64,000 nucleotides of DNA. Origin: JAGNHB01 sp964436005 (GTDB taxonomy: Bacteria > Acidobacteriota > JAAYUB01). Shown here piece after piece: positions 26,414 to 35,144 of the stretch; position 1 is the stretch's first letter, and each line of letters starts with the position of its first letter. A program made the translations under genes and the position numbers. The notes below the pieces were generated by a model. The model saw only the letters and a list, made by a program, of their open reading frames with translations. It searched no databases and had not been told where the DNA came from. The DNA lies in the NCBI GenBank assembly GCA_964436005.1, contig CAYTBK010000002.1, positions 1-64,000 of the forward strand, written 5' to 3'.

Positions 26414-29380
26414 TCATTCCACCAGGCAGGTCGCCATGCGTACCAGGTCGGCGGCCGAAATGCGGCCGCACGCGTCGAAGTCCCCGTTGGCCGGTACCCG
26501 GCAGGGCGCTGTGCCCGCGGCGATGACGCCAGCGGCGACGTGTTGCATGACGGTCAAGTCGGCCGCGGTGCCGAAGCCGTCCCCGTCCACGTCGCCGGGG
26601 ACCAGCGGCACGGTGGTGGAGAGCCGGTAGGCCAGTTCCTTTCCGAAGATGGGTTGCAGGGGGCCGGGGTTGCCCGGGTCGGCGGGGATGGTGTCCACCA
26701 TGATGGAGTGGGACGCGTTCGAACAGAAGCCGAGGCGGGCGCCGGGCGGGAAGAAGCGCTCCGGCAGTTCGAGCTCGAAGCCCGAGGGGCCCCACACGCA
26801 CAGCCAGGTGCTTTCGTCGTTGAGGTAGGTGCTCTGGGCAGCGCCGCCCGCCAGCTCCGGCGGGAAGGACGTCCAGAAGGGTTCGAGCGTCTGGTCGCCG
26901 TCGAAGCAGACAGCCAGGATTTCGTTCATGTTCAGACCGGAGAGGCCGAAATAGCCGGGCAAGTCCTCGGACAGCCAGTCGTGCGGCGGGGTGTAGTTGT
27001 CTTCGTACCCTCCGGGGCCGTTGTGGATCAACCCGTAGAACAATTGCCAGGAACCTGTGGCCGGCGCCGTGGGAAGCCCCAGGCAGACGACGCCGCGCCC
27101 GGGGTCCCGGCGCAGGTAGGCGGCCGTAAGGTCGAGCCCGGGGTAGGCGGCGGGGCCGGCCGGGTTCCGGCCGATGAGTTCCCCCGCCCCCCAGTCGTCG
27201 AGCACCCCGTCCACGCATTTCCCTTCACCCCCGTGAAGCAGGCTGAAGTGCCAGCCCTCCTTCCCCTCGGACGTGCCCAGCTTGTTCAGGATGAGCTCGT
27301 TGCCGGCCACGGCGCCCACGCCGAACTCTCCCGTCACGCCGGTGGCGGTCTGCACCCGGGCCGACAGGACGCGGACGGTCTGCAGGTCGAAGCCCTCCCC
27401 CGCCTTGTCGCTCGGGACGAGGTAGCGGGCCGGGTCGAGTTCCGACACGCTGCGGGACTGCACTTCGGGGATGCGCCCGGGCAGCCAGTTCCCGTTTTCC
27501 AGGGCGATGCGGGGCGGGGTGGTCAACGAGGTCACCGACGGGGGGCGGGGCAAGGACAGGGCGGCGTCCCCCAGGCCCACGAAGCGCACATAGGCCGCCT
27601 TGTCGGTGTCCGCCTCCACGCCGTGCTGCTGGAGAAACCGGGTTTTGGCCTCGCTGACCAGCCTTCCCAGGGTCAGGCCCACCCCGTCCCGGTACGCCTT
27701 TATGAATTCGAAGAGGAGGGTGAACGTGTCGTTGGTCCCGGTATAGACGAGGTTGCCCTGGTCGATGGCGAAGTCGGAGGTGCCCCCGTTGGTCCGGGAG
27801 CCGCCGATGTAGGCGATCCCGGCTCCCGGCGAGGCGATGAGGCCCTCGCCGAAGGATTCGGTGAAATCGTAGGGGTAGACGGCGGTGTCGAAAGCCCCGT
27901 CCATGCAGGCCACGGAAATGAAGACGGGAAGCCGGTCCTTGGTCGGGAAGGCGTGCAGGTCTTCCGCGGTGAGCTCGGTCCCTTCGTCGAAGAGGACAGC
28001 GCGGCCCGAGCCGTGGGACACCTGGAAGTGCAGCAGGAAATCGTCGGCCTGCAGGTGGGCCGCGATCGCCTGACGGGTGAAGCTGCCCCGGTGGAGCTGG
28101 AACCGGTCGACGTGAAAACGGCTGAACAGGTCGGCGCACATCACATGGTTGTTCATCATCTCGCCCATGTAGGTGTAGCTGTGGAAGGGGTTGCCGCCGG
28201 CGAGGGAGGCGTTGCCGGTCCACGAGGGGTCGAGGGAGGCCGTCCAGCGCCGCACCTTGTCGACGTAGGCGGCCAGTTCGGCCTCGCTCTGCACCGAGAT
28301 GCGCAGGAGACCGTAGTTGTCGACCCAGTCGTAGTCCGGGGATGCGTAGTAGTGGTCGGAAGGGATCCACTGGTTGTAGTCCGGTTCCGTCCCTTCCGGG
28401 GCGAAGTAGTAGGAAGGCGGCACGAACTCGCCGGAACCGGCCACGGTGATCAGCTCCAGCTGCGGATGGACGGAGTGGTCACGCAGGTAGGCGACCAGGA
28501 TCTTGGCCGTCTCCCAGGCGTAGTTCTGGATGCCCTCGTTGGCGTGGGTGGCGAAGCCGGTTTCGGTGGGGGCGGGCGCGGCGGTGTAGGCGGAGAGGAT
28601 GGATTCCAAGGTCACGACTTTGGACAGCAGCCCCGTGTCGGTGTGGAACTGGGCCAGGGCCTGGGCGGGCGTCCGCCAGGCCTCGGGTGCGATGATGACG
28701 TGCCGGGCGGTGGTGGGGGCGACCGACGTCCGGCCTTTCCGCAAGGGCGTCGGTTCCTCCGCCGGGACGCCGTCCACGGCCAGGGTGTAGTCGGCGAGCA
28801 GGATGACCTCGCCGCTCTGCGGGTTCCACTGCAGGGGGTGCAACCGGACGAATACCCGGGTCTGCCGGCCGTCGAAACCGGCCGTGAAGTCGACCCACCG
28901 GCCGGGCCAGAAAGCGTCGGCGCCGTAGATGCGGGCCCTTTCTTCCGCCGCCTCCCGGGCGAACGACCGGGACGGAGCGCCGGTCCGCCACTCCACCCGG
29001 GGGCGGCCGGCGGAAACCTGGCCGTCGAGGTGGCCGGAGCGGGCGGTGCCCGACTCCAGGCGGACGTCCCGGATGTCCCAGCGGCCGTCGAACCGGAATT
29101 CACGGGTGAGGACGGGCAGGATCGGCCGGCCGGGCAGGCTGGGGCAGGAGGCCTCGCCCAGTTCGACTCGCACGGTGGTGGCCCCGGCCGGCGCGACCCG
29201 GAGTTCGCCGGGCACGGAGCCGGCACAGCGGTGCAGGCACGGGGCGGCGGAGGGCGCCGTTCCGGCCCCCTGCACCGGAAGACGGTGGATCTCGGCGGAT
29301 CCTGCGAACTCGATGGCGCAGACGGGACCGGTCAGCGCCAGAAACAGGAAGGGCACCCAAGTGCTGAACCTGACGCGCAT
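26414..29380 (-). CDS. Secreted gingipain-type (C25) cysteine peptidase with C-terminal dockerin
   Basis: 988 residues. A signal peptide (about 1-23, ending VCA) and a propeptide-like region precede a C25 catalytic domain. The histidine lies near residue 455 in FQVSHGSGR and the cysteine near 491 in ISVACMDGAFD, the same order and spacing as gingipains. Later domains are beta-rich. The C-terminal ~65 residues form a type I dockerin (GDVDGDGFGTAADLTVMQH, then NGDFDACGRISAADLVRM), a calcium-binding pair of loops that docks to cohesins. Two ATGs in tandem (29383 and 29380) follow AGGAGG; spacing favours 29380. Divergent from the GH44 gene. Confidence 0.85.
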   Translation of the reverse strand: MRVRFSTWVPFLFLALTGPVCAIEFAGSAEIHRLPVQGAGTAPSAAPCLHRCAGSVPGELRVAPAGATTVRVELGEASCPSLPGRPILPVLTREFRFDGRWDIRDVRLESGTARSGHLDGQVSAGRPRVEWRTGAPSRSFAREAAEERARIYGADAFWPGRWVDFTAGFDGRQTRVFVRLHPLQWNPQSGEVILLADYTLAVDGVPAEEPTPLRKGRTSVAPTTARHVIIAPEAWRTPAQALAQFHTDTGLLSKVVTLESILSAYTAAPAPTETGFATHANEGIQNYAWETAKILVAYLRDHSVHPQLELITVAGSGEFVPPSYYFAPEGTEPDYNQWIPSDHYYASPDYDWVDNYGLLRISVQSEAELAAYVDKVRRWTASLDPSWTGNASLAGGNPFHSYTYMGEMMNNHVMCADLFSRFHVDRFQLHRGSFTRQAIAAHLQADDFLLHFQVSHGSGRAVLFDEGTELTAEDLHAFPTKDRLPVFISVACMDGAFDTAVYPYDFTESFGEGLIASPGAGIAYIGGSRTNGGTSDFAIDQGNLVYTGTNDTFTLLFEFIKAYRDGVGLTLGRLVSEAKTRFLQQHGVEADTDKAAYVRFVGLGDAALSLPRPPSVTSLTTPPRIALENGNWLPGRIPEVQSRSVSELDPARYLVPSDKAGEGFDLQTVRVLSARVQTATGVTGEFGVGAVAGNELILNKLGTSEGKEGWHFSLLHGGEGKCVDGVLDDWGAGELIGRNPAGPAAYPGLDLTAAYLRRDPGRGVVCLGLPTAPATGSWQLFYGLIHNGPGGYEDNYTPPHDWLSEDLPGYFGLSGLNMNEILAVCFDGDQTLEPFWTSFPPELAGGAAQSTYLNDESTWLCVWGPSGFELELPERFFPPGARLGFCSNASHSIMVDTIPADPGNPGPLQPIFGKELAYRLSTTVPLVPGDVDGDGFGTAADLTVMQHVAAGVIAAGTAPCRVPANGDFDACGRISAADLVRMATCLVE

Positions 29381-29506
29381 CATTTCCTCCTGGAACCAGG
29401 AATGTGCCTGTTGTGGCGTGGTCTGAAAACATCAGTCTATCACCAAATGATGGAACGGATTCCCCAAAGTTCGGGTTTTCCGGGGAGGCCCGCAGGCGCC
29501 CACGGC

Positions 29507-29535
29507 TTGGCCGCTTCACGTTTTCGTAGTATATT
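29507..29535 (+). promoter_or_regulatory. Promoter of the GH44 gene
   Basis: TTGGCC (29507-29512), 17-bp spacer, TATATT (29530-29535). It lies 41 nt upstream of the start codon in the 195-bp gap between divergent genes. Confidence 0.6.
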
Positions 29536-29575
29536 GGGTCGATAAGGGCCGAAATCTGTTCGACGGAGCCGAAGC

Positions 29576-31903
29576 ATGGGGAAGCACCGCTCATTTCGAC
29601 GACCGCTGGCGGGCTGGCTGTGGGGCGTGCTGCTCTGCCTGGCGGGCGCGGCCGCGGGCTTCCACGCTCCGGCCGCCGACCTGACCGTCTACGACGACGC
29701 GCTGCGGAACAGTTTCCAGGACTGGTCCTGGGCCACCCACAACCTGGCCCAGGCGTCCGTGGTCCATGCCGGGAGCAGCGCCATCTCCTTCGAGCCGGAC
29801 AACTGGAGCGGGATCTTCTTCCACCGGGACGGGGGAATCAGCTATTCCCAGTACGACCGCCTGCGGTTCTGGGTCCACGGCGGCAGCAGCGGCGGGCAGA
29901 AGATCACCCTGGCCCTCTGCCTGGGCGGTTCCCCGGTGGGCAGCGTGGACGTCGGGGGGCTTCTGCCCGGGGGCACTGTGCCCGCGGGCGCGTGGGCCGC
30001 GGCCACGGTGACCTTCGCCTCGCTGGGCGTGACGGGAAACTTCGACGGCCTCTGGTTCATGGACGGCTCGGGCACCGACCAGGGCACGGCCTACGTGGAC
30101 GACGTCGTTTTCCTCGAGCGGTCCGGGCCGCCCCCGACGGGCAGCCCGGTGGCGGTGCAGGTGGACCCCTCCGCCGACCGCCGCGCCGTCAGTCCCCTCA
30201 TCTACGGCGTCAACTTCGGGGACGACGCGCGCTGCGCCGAGATGGGCTACCCCCTCCGGCGCTGGGGCGGCAACAGCACCACCCGCTACTCCTGGGAGGA
30301 CGACGCCGACAACCGCGGCTCGGACTGGTTCTTCTTCTCCTACCCCCACGACAACGACCACCCCGAACAGCTGCCCGACGGGTCCGATGCCGACCGCTTC
30401 ATCGACAGCACCCGGGCCGCGGGGGCCCAACCGCTGGTCACCGTGCCGCTCATCGGCTGGACCGCCCGCGACCGGCAGCGCCGGTGGGGTTTTTCCGTGG
30501 CCAAGTACGGCGCCCAGCAGGAGACCGAGTGCACCGTCTCGGGCTGGGCCTCCTGGTGCAACTCCGACGCCGGGAACGGCAAGCGCCCCGACGGGACGGA
30601 CATCACGGGCAACGACCCCACCGACACGTCGCGGACCATCGGGCCGGACTTCGTCGGCCGCTGGAAGGCCCATATGACGGCGCGGACGGGTTCGGCTTCC
30701 GCGGGGGGCGTGCGGTACCTGGACCTGGACAACGAGCCCATGCTGTGGAATTCCACCCACCGCGACGTGCACCCGGACGCGGTCACCTACGACGAGATCT
30801 GGAGCCGGACCCTGGCCTACGCGGGGGCCCTCAAGGCCGCCGACCCCGGGGTGAAGCTCCTGGGGCCCGTGGTGTGGGGCTGGTGCGCCTACTTCCACTC
30901 CGCCGCCGACGGCTGCTATACCGGCGCCGACCAGGCGGCCCACGGCGGTCTGGAGTTCATCCCCTGGTACCTCTCCCAGGTCAAGGCCCACTACCAGTCC
31001 ACGGGGGTCCGCCTGGTGGACTACCTGGACGTGCACTTCTACCCCCAGGCCAGCGGCGTGTACCAGGGCGGGGAGGCCTATGCCGACGTCCGCCTGCGCT
31101 CCGTCAAGGGCCTGTACGACCCGGACTACGTGGACGAGTCGTGGATCGGCACGGCGGTCCGCCTGATCCCGCGCATGCGGGCCTGGGTCCAGGCCTACGC
31201 CCCCGCCGGCACGGGCCTGGCCATCACGGAATACGCCTTCGGGCCGGACGACTGCGACAACGTGCCCAGCGCGGTGTTGGCCGAGGCGGAAGCCTTGGCG
31301 GTCTTCGCCCGGGAAGGGGTGGACCTGGCCACCCGCTGGACCGCGCCCGAGCCGCACACCCGGGGCGAGGACGCCTTCTCCCTCTACCTGAACTACGACG
31401 GGGCGGGCGGCCGCGTGGAAGGGGAGAGCGTCCGGGCCGTCAGCGCCGACGTAAACGCCGTGGGGGCCTACGCCATCCGGGACGGCGGCCACCTGTACCT
31501 GCTCCTGTTCAACAAGGACACGGTGGCCCGGCGGGCCGACCTCGCCGTCACGGGAAGCATCGGCTCCTCCTTCCGGCTCTATCGTTTCAGCAGTTCCTCC
31601 CGGCTGGCGGCGGCCGGCACGGCCACCGCCTCCTCTGCCACGGCGCTCTCCCTCGAACTGCCCGCGCGCTCGGCCACCCTGGCGGTGGGGACCTGGTCGT
31701 CGAGCACCGGACCGCTGCTGGGCGACCTCAACAACGACGGCCGCCTGAGCTCGCCGGACGCCGTCCTGCTGGCCCAGTGGCTGGGGAGTCTGCTGGACGG
31801 CCGGGCGAACCCGTTCCCGGCGCCGTTTTCCCGTTCCGACATGAACGGCGACGGCCGCACGGATGCCCGCGACCTGGTGCTCCTGCGGCGGGCCATCGGC
31901 TGA
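29576..31903 (+). CDS. Secreted glycoside hydrolase family 44 enzyme with C-terminal dockerin
   Basis: 775 residues. Signal peptide (about 1-34), a beta-sandwich carbohydrate-binding-like domain (35-185), then a GH44 TIM barrel opening with SPLIYGVNFGD. The likely acid/base is Glu387 in LDNEPMLW and the likely nucleophile Glu552 in AITEYAFG. A C-terminal beta-sandwich (about 610-705) and a type I dockerin (GDLNNDGRLSSPDAVLLAQWL, DMNGDGRTDARDLVLLRR) follow. GH44 members hydrolyse beta-glucans such as CMC and xyloglucan. It presumably acts outside the cell, held on a cohesin-bearing surface or complex not seen in this window. Confidence 0.88.
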   Translation: MGKHRSFRRPLAGWLWGVLLCLAGAAAGFHAPAADLTVYDDALRNSFQDWSWATHNLAQASVVHAGSSAISFEPDNWSGIFFHRDGGISYSQYDRLRFWVHGGSSGGQKITLALCLGGSPVGSVDVGGLLPGGTVPAGAWAAATVTFASLGVTGNFDGLWFMDGSGTDQGTAYVDDVVFLERSGPPPTGSPVAVQVDPSADRRAVSPLIYGVNFGDDARCAEMGYPLRRWGGNSTTRYSWEDDADNRGSDWFFFSYPHDNDHPEQLPDGSDADRFIDSTRAAGAQPLVTVPLIGWTARDRQRRWGFSVAKYGAQQETECTVSGWASWCNSDAGNGKRPDGTDITGNDPTDTSRTIGPDFVGRWKAHMTARTGSASAGGVRYLDLDNEPMLWNSTHRDVHPDAVTYDEIWSRTLAYAGALKAADPGVKLLGPVVWGWCAYFHSAADGCYTGADQAAHGGLEFIPWYLSQVKAHYQSTGVRLVDYLDVHFYPQASGVYQGGEAYADVRLRSVKGLYDPDYVDESWIGTAVRLIPRMRAWVQAYAPAGTGLAITEYAFGPDDCDNVPSAVLAEAEALAVFAREGVDLATRWTAPEPHTRGEDAFSLYLNYDGAGGRVEGESVRAVSADVNAVGAYAIRDGGHLYLLLFNKDTVARRADLAVTGSIGSSFRLYRFSSSSRLAAAGTATASSATALSLELPARSATLAVGTWSSSTGPLLGDLNNDGRLSSPDAVLLAQWLGSLLDGRANPFPAPFSRSDMNGDGRTDARDLVLLRRAIG

Positions 31904-31938
31904 CCATCGGCTGACCCGCCGGGCGATCGGAGGGATTG

Positions 31939-31965
31939 ACCACGAAAGCACTGAGGACACGAAAG
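31939..31965. repeat. CACGAA-type degenerate intergenic element
   Basis: Two CCACGAAAG/ACACGAAAG words 19 bp apart between the GH44 and GH114-like genes. The same loose word recurs at 33192-33221, 60781-60807, 62204-62234 and 62965-62992. Confidence 0.5.
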
Positions 31966-31997
31966 ATCGACGGGGTTGTCGTCAATAGGGTGCAGCC

Positions 31998-33164
31998 ATG
32001 AAAACGTATGGGAGACCGGGGAAGTGGCGGCGGTGGGCGGTGGCGGGCTGTCTCTGGCTGGCGACCGGGTTCCTGCCGGCGTCCGGGGTGCTGGGGGACC
32101 TCGACGGCGACGGGCGGGCCGATGGGGCCGACCGGTCCCGGCTGGCCGCCTGGCTGGCCGGCAACCGCACCGACGAGGCCGGGACGCCGGACCCGGGGGA
32201 CCTGGACAGCGATTCCTTCCGCAACGCCGCCGACCTGGTGCTCCTGCAGCGCAAGGCGGGGGGGGCGGTCGGCTACCGGGACGAGATGCGGTGGCTGGTG
32301 CGCCGCGTCAGCGCCCTGGGTAGGGGGGGCGGGCCGGGCTTTCACGTGGTGCCGCAGAACGGGCAGGAACTGTTCACGTTTTCGGGCGACGGGGCCGGGG
32401 TGCCGGTGGCCGGCTACCTGGTCGCCATCGACGGGACCGGGCGCGAGGACCTCTGGTACGGCTACGACGCCGACGACGAGGCCACGCCGCCCGAGGTGTC
32501 GGCCGCCTGGGCGGGGCTGCTGGACGTGGGCGAGGCCCACGGGGTCCAGGCGCTGGTCATCGACTACTGCCGCACCCGTTCCTTCATGGACAACAGCTAC
32601 GCCTGGAACGAGTCGCGCGGCTACATCGCCTTCGCCGCCGACCACCGGGAACTGGACGACATCCCCGCCTACCCGGCCGAACCCAGCCACGTCAATGCGG
32701 AGGATGTCACTTCCCTGGCCGGGGCCCGGAACTTCCTCTACCTCATCAACCCGTCGGCCTGGGACGACGACCGGAACGCCTTCCTGGCCGCGCTCCGTTC
32801 CGCCCGGCACGACCTCCTGGTGGTGGACACCCTCTTCAACGACGGCACTTTCCTCACCGCCGCCGAGGTGCAGTCCCTGAAGACCAAGCCCGGCGGGGGA
32901 CGGCGGCGGGTGCTGGCCTACTTCTGCATCGGCGAGGCCGAGGACTACCGTTGGTACTGGCAGCCTTCCTGGACGTCGGACCCGCCCCCCTGGCTGCTGG
33001 GGGAAAATCCCGACTGGCCGGGGAACTACACGGTGAAGTACTGGGACCCGGCGTGGCAGTCCATCCTGCTGGACGAGCCGGACGGGTTCCTGCCGCGGAT
33101 CCTGGCCGCCGGCTTCGACGGGGTCTACCTGGACCTGGTGGACGCCTTCCAGTTGTTCGAATAG
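31998..33164 (+). CDS. Secreted GH114-like (endo-alpha-1,4-polygalactosaminidase/TM1410-type) protein with N-terminal dockerin
   Basis: 388 residues. Signal peptide (about 1-31), then a dockerin directly at the mature N-terminus (GDLDGDGRADGADRSRLAAWL, GDLDSDSFRNAADLVLLQ). The rest is a TM1410/MJ1477-type TIM barrel (YFCIGEAEDYRWYW, then FDGVYLDLVDAFQLFE). The protein stops about two residues after that last barrel motif, whereas relatives I recall continue a little further, so the C-terminus may be shortened. The following DNA begins a repeat module at 33192. Likely substrate is a galactosamine-containing polymer, by family only. Confidence 0.78.
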   Translation: MKTYGRPGKWRRWAVAGCLWLATGFLPASGVLGDLDGDGRADGADRSRLAAWLAGNRTDEAGTPDPGDLDSDSFRNAADLVLLQRKAGGAVGYRDEMRWLVRRVSALGRGGGPGFHVVPQNGQELFTFSGDGAGVPVAGYLVAIDGTGREDLWYGYDADDEATPPEVSAAWAGLLDVGEAHGVQALVIDYCRTRSFMDNSYAWNESRGYIAFAADHRELDDIPAYPAEPSHVNAEDVTSLAGARNFLYLINPSAWDDDRNAFLAALRSARHDLLVVDTLFNDGTFLTAAEVQSLKTKPGGGRRRVLAYFCIGEAEDYRWYWQPSWTSDPPPWLLGENPDWPGNYTVKYWDPAWQSILLDEPDGFLPRILAAGFDGVYLDLVDAFQLFE

Positions 33165-33191
33165 GGATCGCGCGAAGACGCGCCGGAAGGT

Positions 33192-33801
33192 GAAAACACG
33201 AAGTCACGAATCACACGAAAACAATAAAATGGATGGATAGGGGAGACACGGGAGGCAGGAAGGTTGTAGTTGATTGCCGGGAGGGCGCACGGGAATGGCG
33301 GATCCGCGCATCGGTGGACCGCCGGCTTCCAGCCGGCTCGTGGCAACGAATCGTCCCTTGGTGCGGATGCCGGCAGGATGCCGGCGGTCGGGGTCGCTCC
33401 GGCGGTCTCCGCGCCGCACTCCCGGGCGGCGCTGGCCTCCCGGGTTTGCCGGCGCTGTGCGGGAAGGACCAGATGACGGGGCGAGCGCCCTCATCCTCCC
33501 CATCCTCTCCATCCATGTTCCCGGCCGGCAGGCGATGGGTCTGGATGCCCTTCCAGGCGCCGTCAACTCCTTTTCCCGTAGGGAATTCAGGTCCATAGCC
33601 CGTTCGAAAGGCAGAACCGCCCGTTTCCCGTAGGGAATCAACTGCCCAACCGGCACGGTCCAGATGGCCATGAATGCCCTCCGGGCAACCGAAAGCGGGA
33701 AGACGGTCCTGGCTATGGTCATGGATGCCCTCCGGGCAAAAGGCCCGGTCTCCCCTTCGTGGCCGTCTTGATCTTTGTGTTGCCGATCGGCCGCGAACGC
33801 A
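33192..33801. repeat. ~600-bp composite repeat module, copy B
   Basis: This stretch holds no credible gene. In order: a CACGAA element (33192-33221), palindrome GCCGGCT-TCC-AGCCGGC (33321-33337), a GGCGG...GCGCCGCACTCCCGG block (33397-33425), a region like 62476-62568, then four hairpins: TTCCC-GTA-GGGAA at 33573-33585 and 33625-33637 (minus orientation), TGCCC-TCC-GGGCA at 33675-33687 and 33726-33738 (plus orientation), ending AAAGGCCCGGTCT and CGCGAACGCAC. The same order recurs at 62204-62841. Confidence 0.85.
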
Positions 33802-33846
33802 CGAGGATCGCCGGCGTCCCGCCGTCCCCTGGTCCCCCGGTCTTCG

Positions 33847-35061
33847 TCACGCCGGGGAGACGGCATCCGCCCCGGCGGCGCTTTCCCGGGCCGGCCAGAG
33901 CGAGAAGCCGACGGAGATCAGGACCGAGAGCACCCCCACCGCATACCAAACGGCGTCGCCGCCCCAGGCGGAGTAGACGCTCGTGCCCGCGGTGGGGCCC
34001 ACGATGGCGGCCAGGGTGAAGGAGAGGCTGAAGGCGCCCATGTACTTTCCCTGGTCGTTTTCCCCGGCCTGCCGGACCACCACGGTGGTCAGGGTGGGCA
34101 TGCAGACCATCTCGCCGATGGTCCAGACCAGCACCGTCAGGGCCGCGAAGGCGAAACCGGTGCCCAGGGGCATGAGGACGAAGCCTGCCCCGAAGAACAG
34201 GCTGCCCAGGGCCAGGATGCGCGTGGGCTTCACCCCGGACAGGCGGTGGGTCACCACCATCTCGAAGATCAGCAGGAAGACGGTGTTGACGGCGATCACC
34301 CAGCCGATGCCGTTTTCCCGCAGCCCGTACACCCGGTTGAGGTAGAGCGGGAAGGTGCTGAGGATCTGCGAGAAGATCAGGCCGATCATGAGGGTGAGCC
34401 CCATCAGGGCGAGGAAGGGCCGGTCCCGCCAGGGCGAGCGCGAGGAGGCGCTCTCGCGGGAGGGCGGGGCGGGCGGGTCGCGGCGCAGGAAACCGGCCAG
34501 GGTGGCCGCCGCCGCCAGGGACGTGAACCCGTCGACCCAGAACAGGTAGCGGTAGTCGTAGACCGCCAGGAAGCCGCCCGCCACCGGGCCGATGGTGACG
34601 CCGAGGTTGACGGCCAGCCGGTTGAGGGCGAAGCCCCGGGGGAGGATCTCCGGCGGGCAGGCCCGGGTCATGGCCACGCCGTTGGCCGGATGGAGGGCGT
34701 CGGCCAGGGCCCCCTGCACGAAGAGGGCGGCGCACATCAGCCCGTAGCCGGTGACGAAGCTCAGGGCGAAGAAGCCGAGGCCGCCGAGGAACAGGCTCCA
34801 CCACTGTACGCGGTTGGCCCCCAGGCGGTCGCAGAGCCGCCCCCCGCCGTAGGCGCCCACCATGGAGCCGAGGCCGTAGGCGCTCATGGCCGTCCCCGCG
34901 GCCGTGGTGGAGAAGCCCAGGTGGTGGACCATGTAGAGCACCAGGAAGAAGAGGACCATGGTTCCGCTGCGGTTGATGAATTCCACCAAAGCCAGAATCC
35001 AGGCCATGGGGGGGAGTCCGGCGTACGCTTCGCGGTAGGTTCGGGCCAGCCACTTCCACAT
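33847..35061 (-). CDS. Major facilitator superfamily transporter
   Basis: 404 residues with about 12 hydrophobic segments. The loop-2/3 motif GGRLCDRLGANRV matches the MFS signature GxLaDrxGrr. Of the multidrug/sugar-efflux type; substrate unknown. I start at the ATG at 35061, which has GGAGGA 4-5 nt upstream; an upstream in-frame ATG at 35085 has none. The gene stands alone between a repeat module and the caspase-like gene. Confidence 0.85.
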   Translation of the reverse strand: MWKWLARTYREAYAGLPPMAWILALVEFINRSGTMVLFFLVLYMVHHLGFSTTAAGTAMSAYGLGSMVGAYGGGRLCDRLGANRVQWWSLFLGGLGFFALSFVTGYGLMCAALFVQGALADALHPANGVAMTRACPPEILPRGFALNRLAVNLGVTIGPVAGGFLAVYDYRYLFWVDGFTSLAAAATLAGFLRRDPPAPPSRESASSRSPWRDRPFLALMGLTLMIGLIFSQILSTFPLYLNRVYGLRENGIGWVIAVNTVFLLIFEMVVTHRLSGVKPTRILALGSLFFGAGFVLMPLGTGFAFAALTVLVWTIGEMVCMPTLTTVVVRQAGENDQGKYMGAFSLSFTLAAIVGPTAGTSVYSAWGGDAVWYAVGVLSVLISVGFSLWPARESAAGADAVSPA

Positions 35062-35144
35062 GGGGTCCTCCGCCGGCCCGGCCATGCGGGCGGCACGTTA
35101 AGGCCGATGCCCGGCGGCGGCCGCGGTTGCAAAAAGGGGCCGCG

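Noticed and set aside
26540..29545. 1001-codon open frame opposite the C25 peptidase
   Set aside because: Antisense shadow; composition and lack of motifs fit GC-rich third-codon bias only.
31939..31965. A short coding exon or leader peptide in the CACGAA element
   Set aside because: The element reads through in several frames, has no start with a ribosome-binding site and recurs in other spacers.
33573..33738. The CCCTACGGG hairpins as rho-independent terminators
   Set aside because: Stems are only 4-7 bp and no T-run follows on either strand; several occur far from any stop codon.
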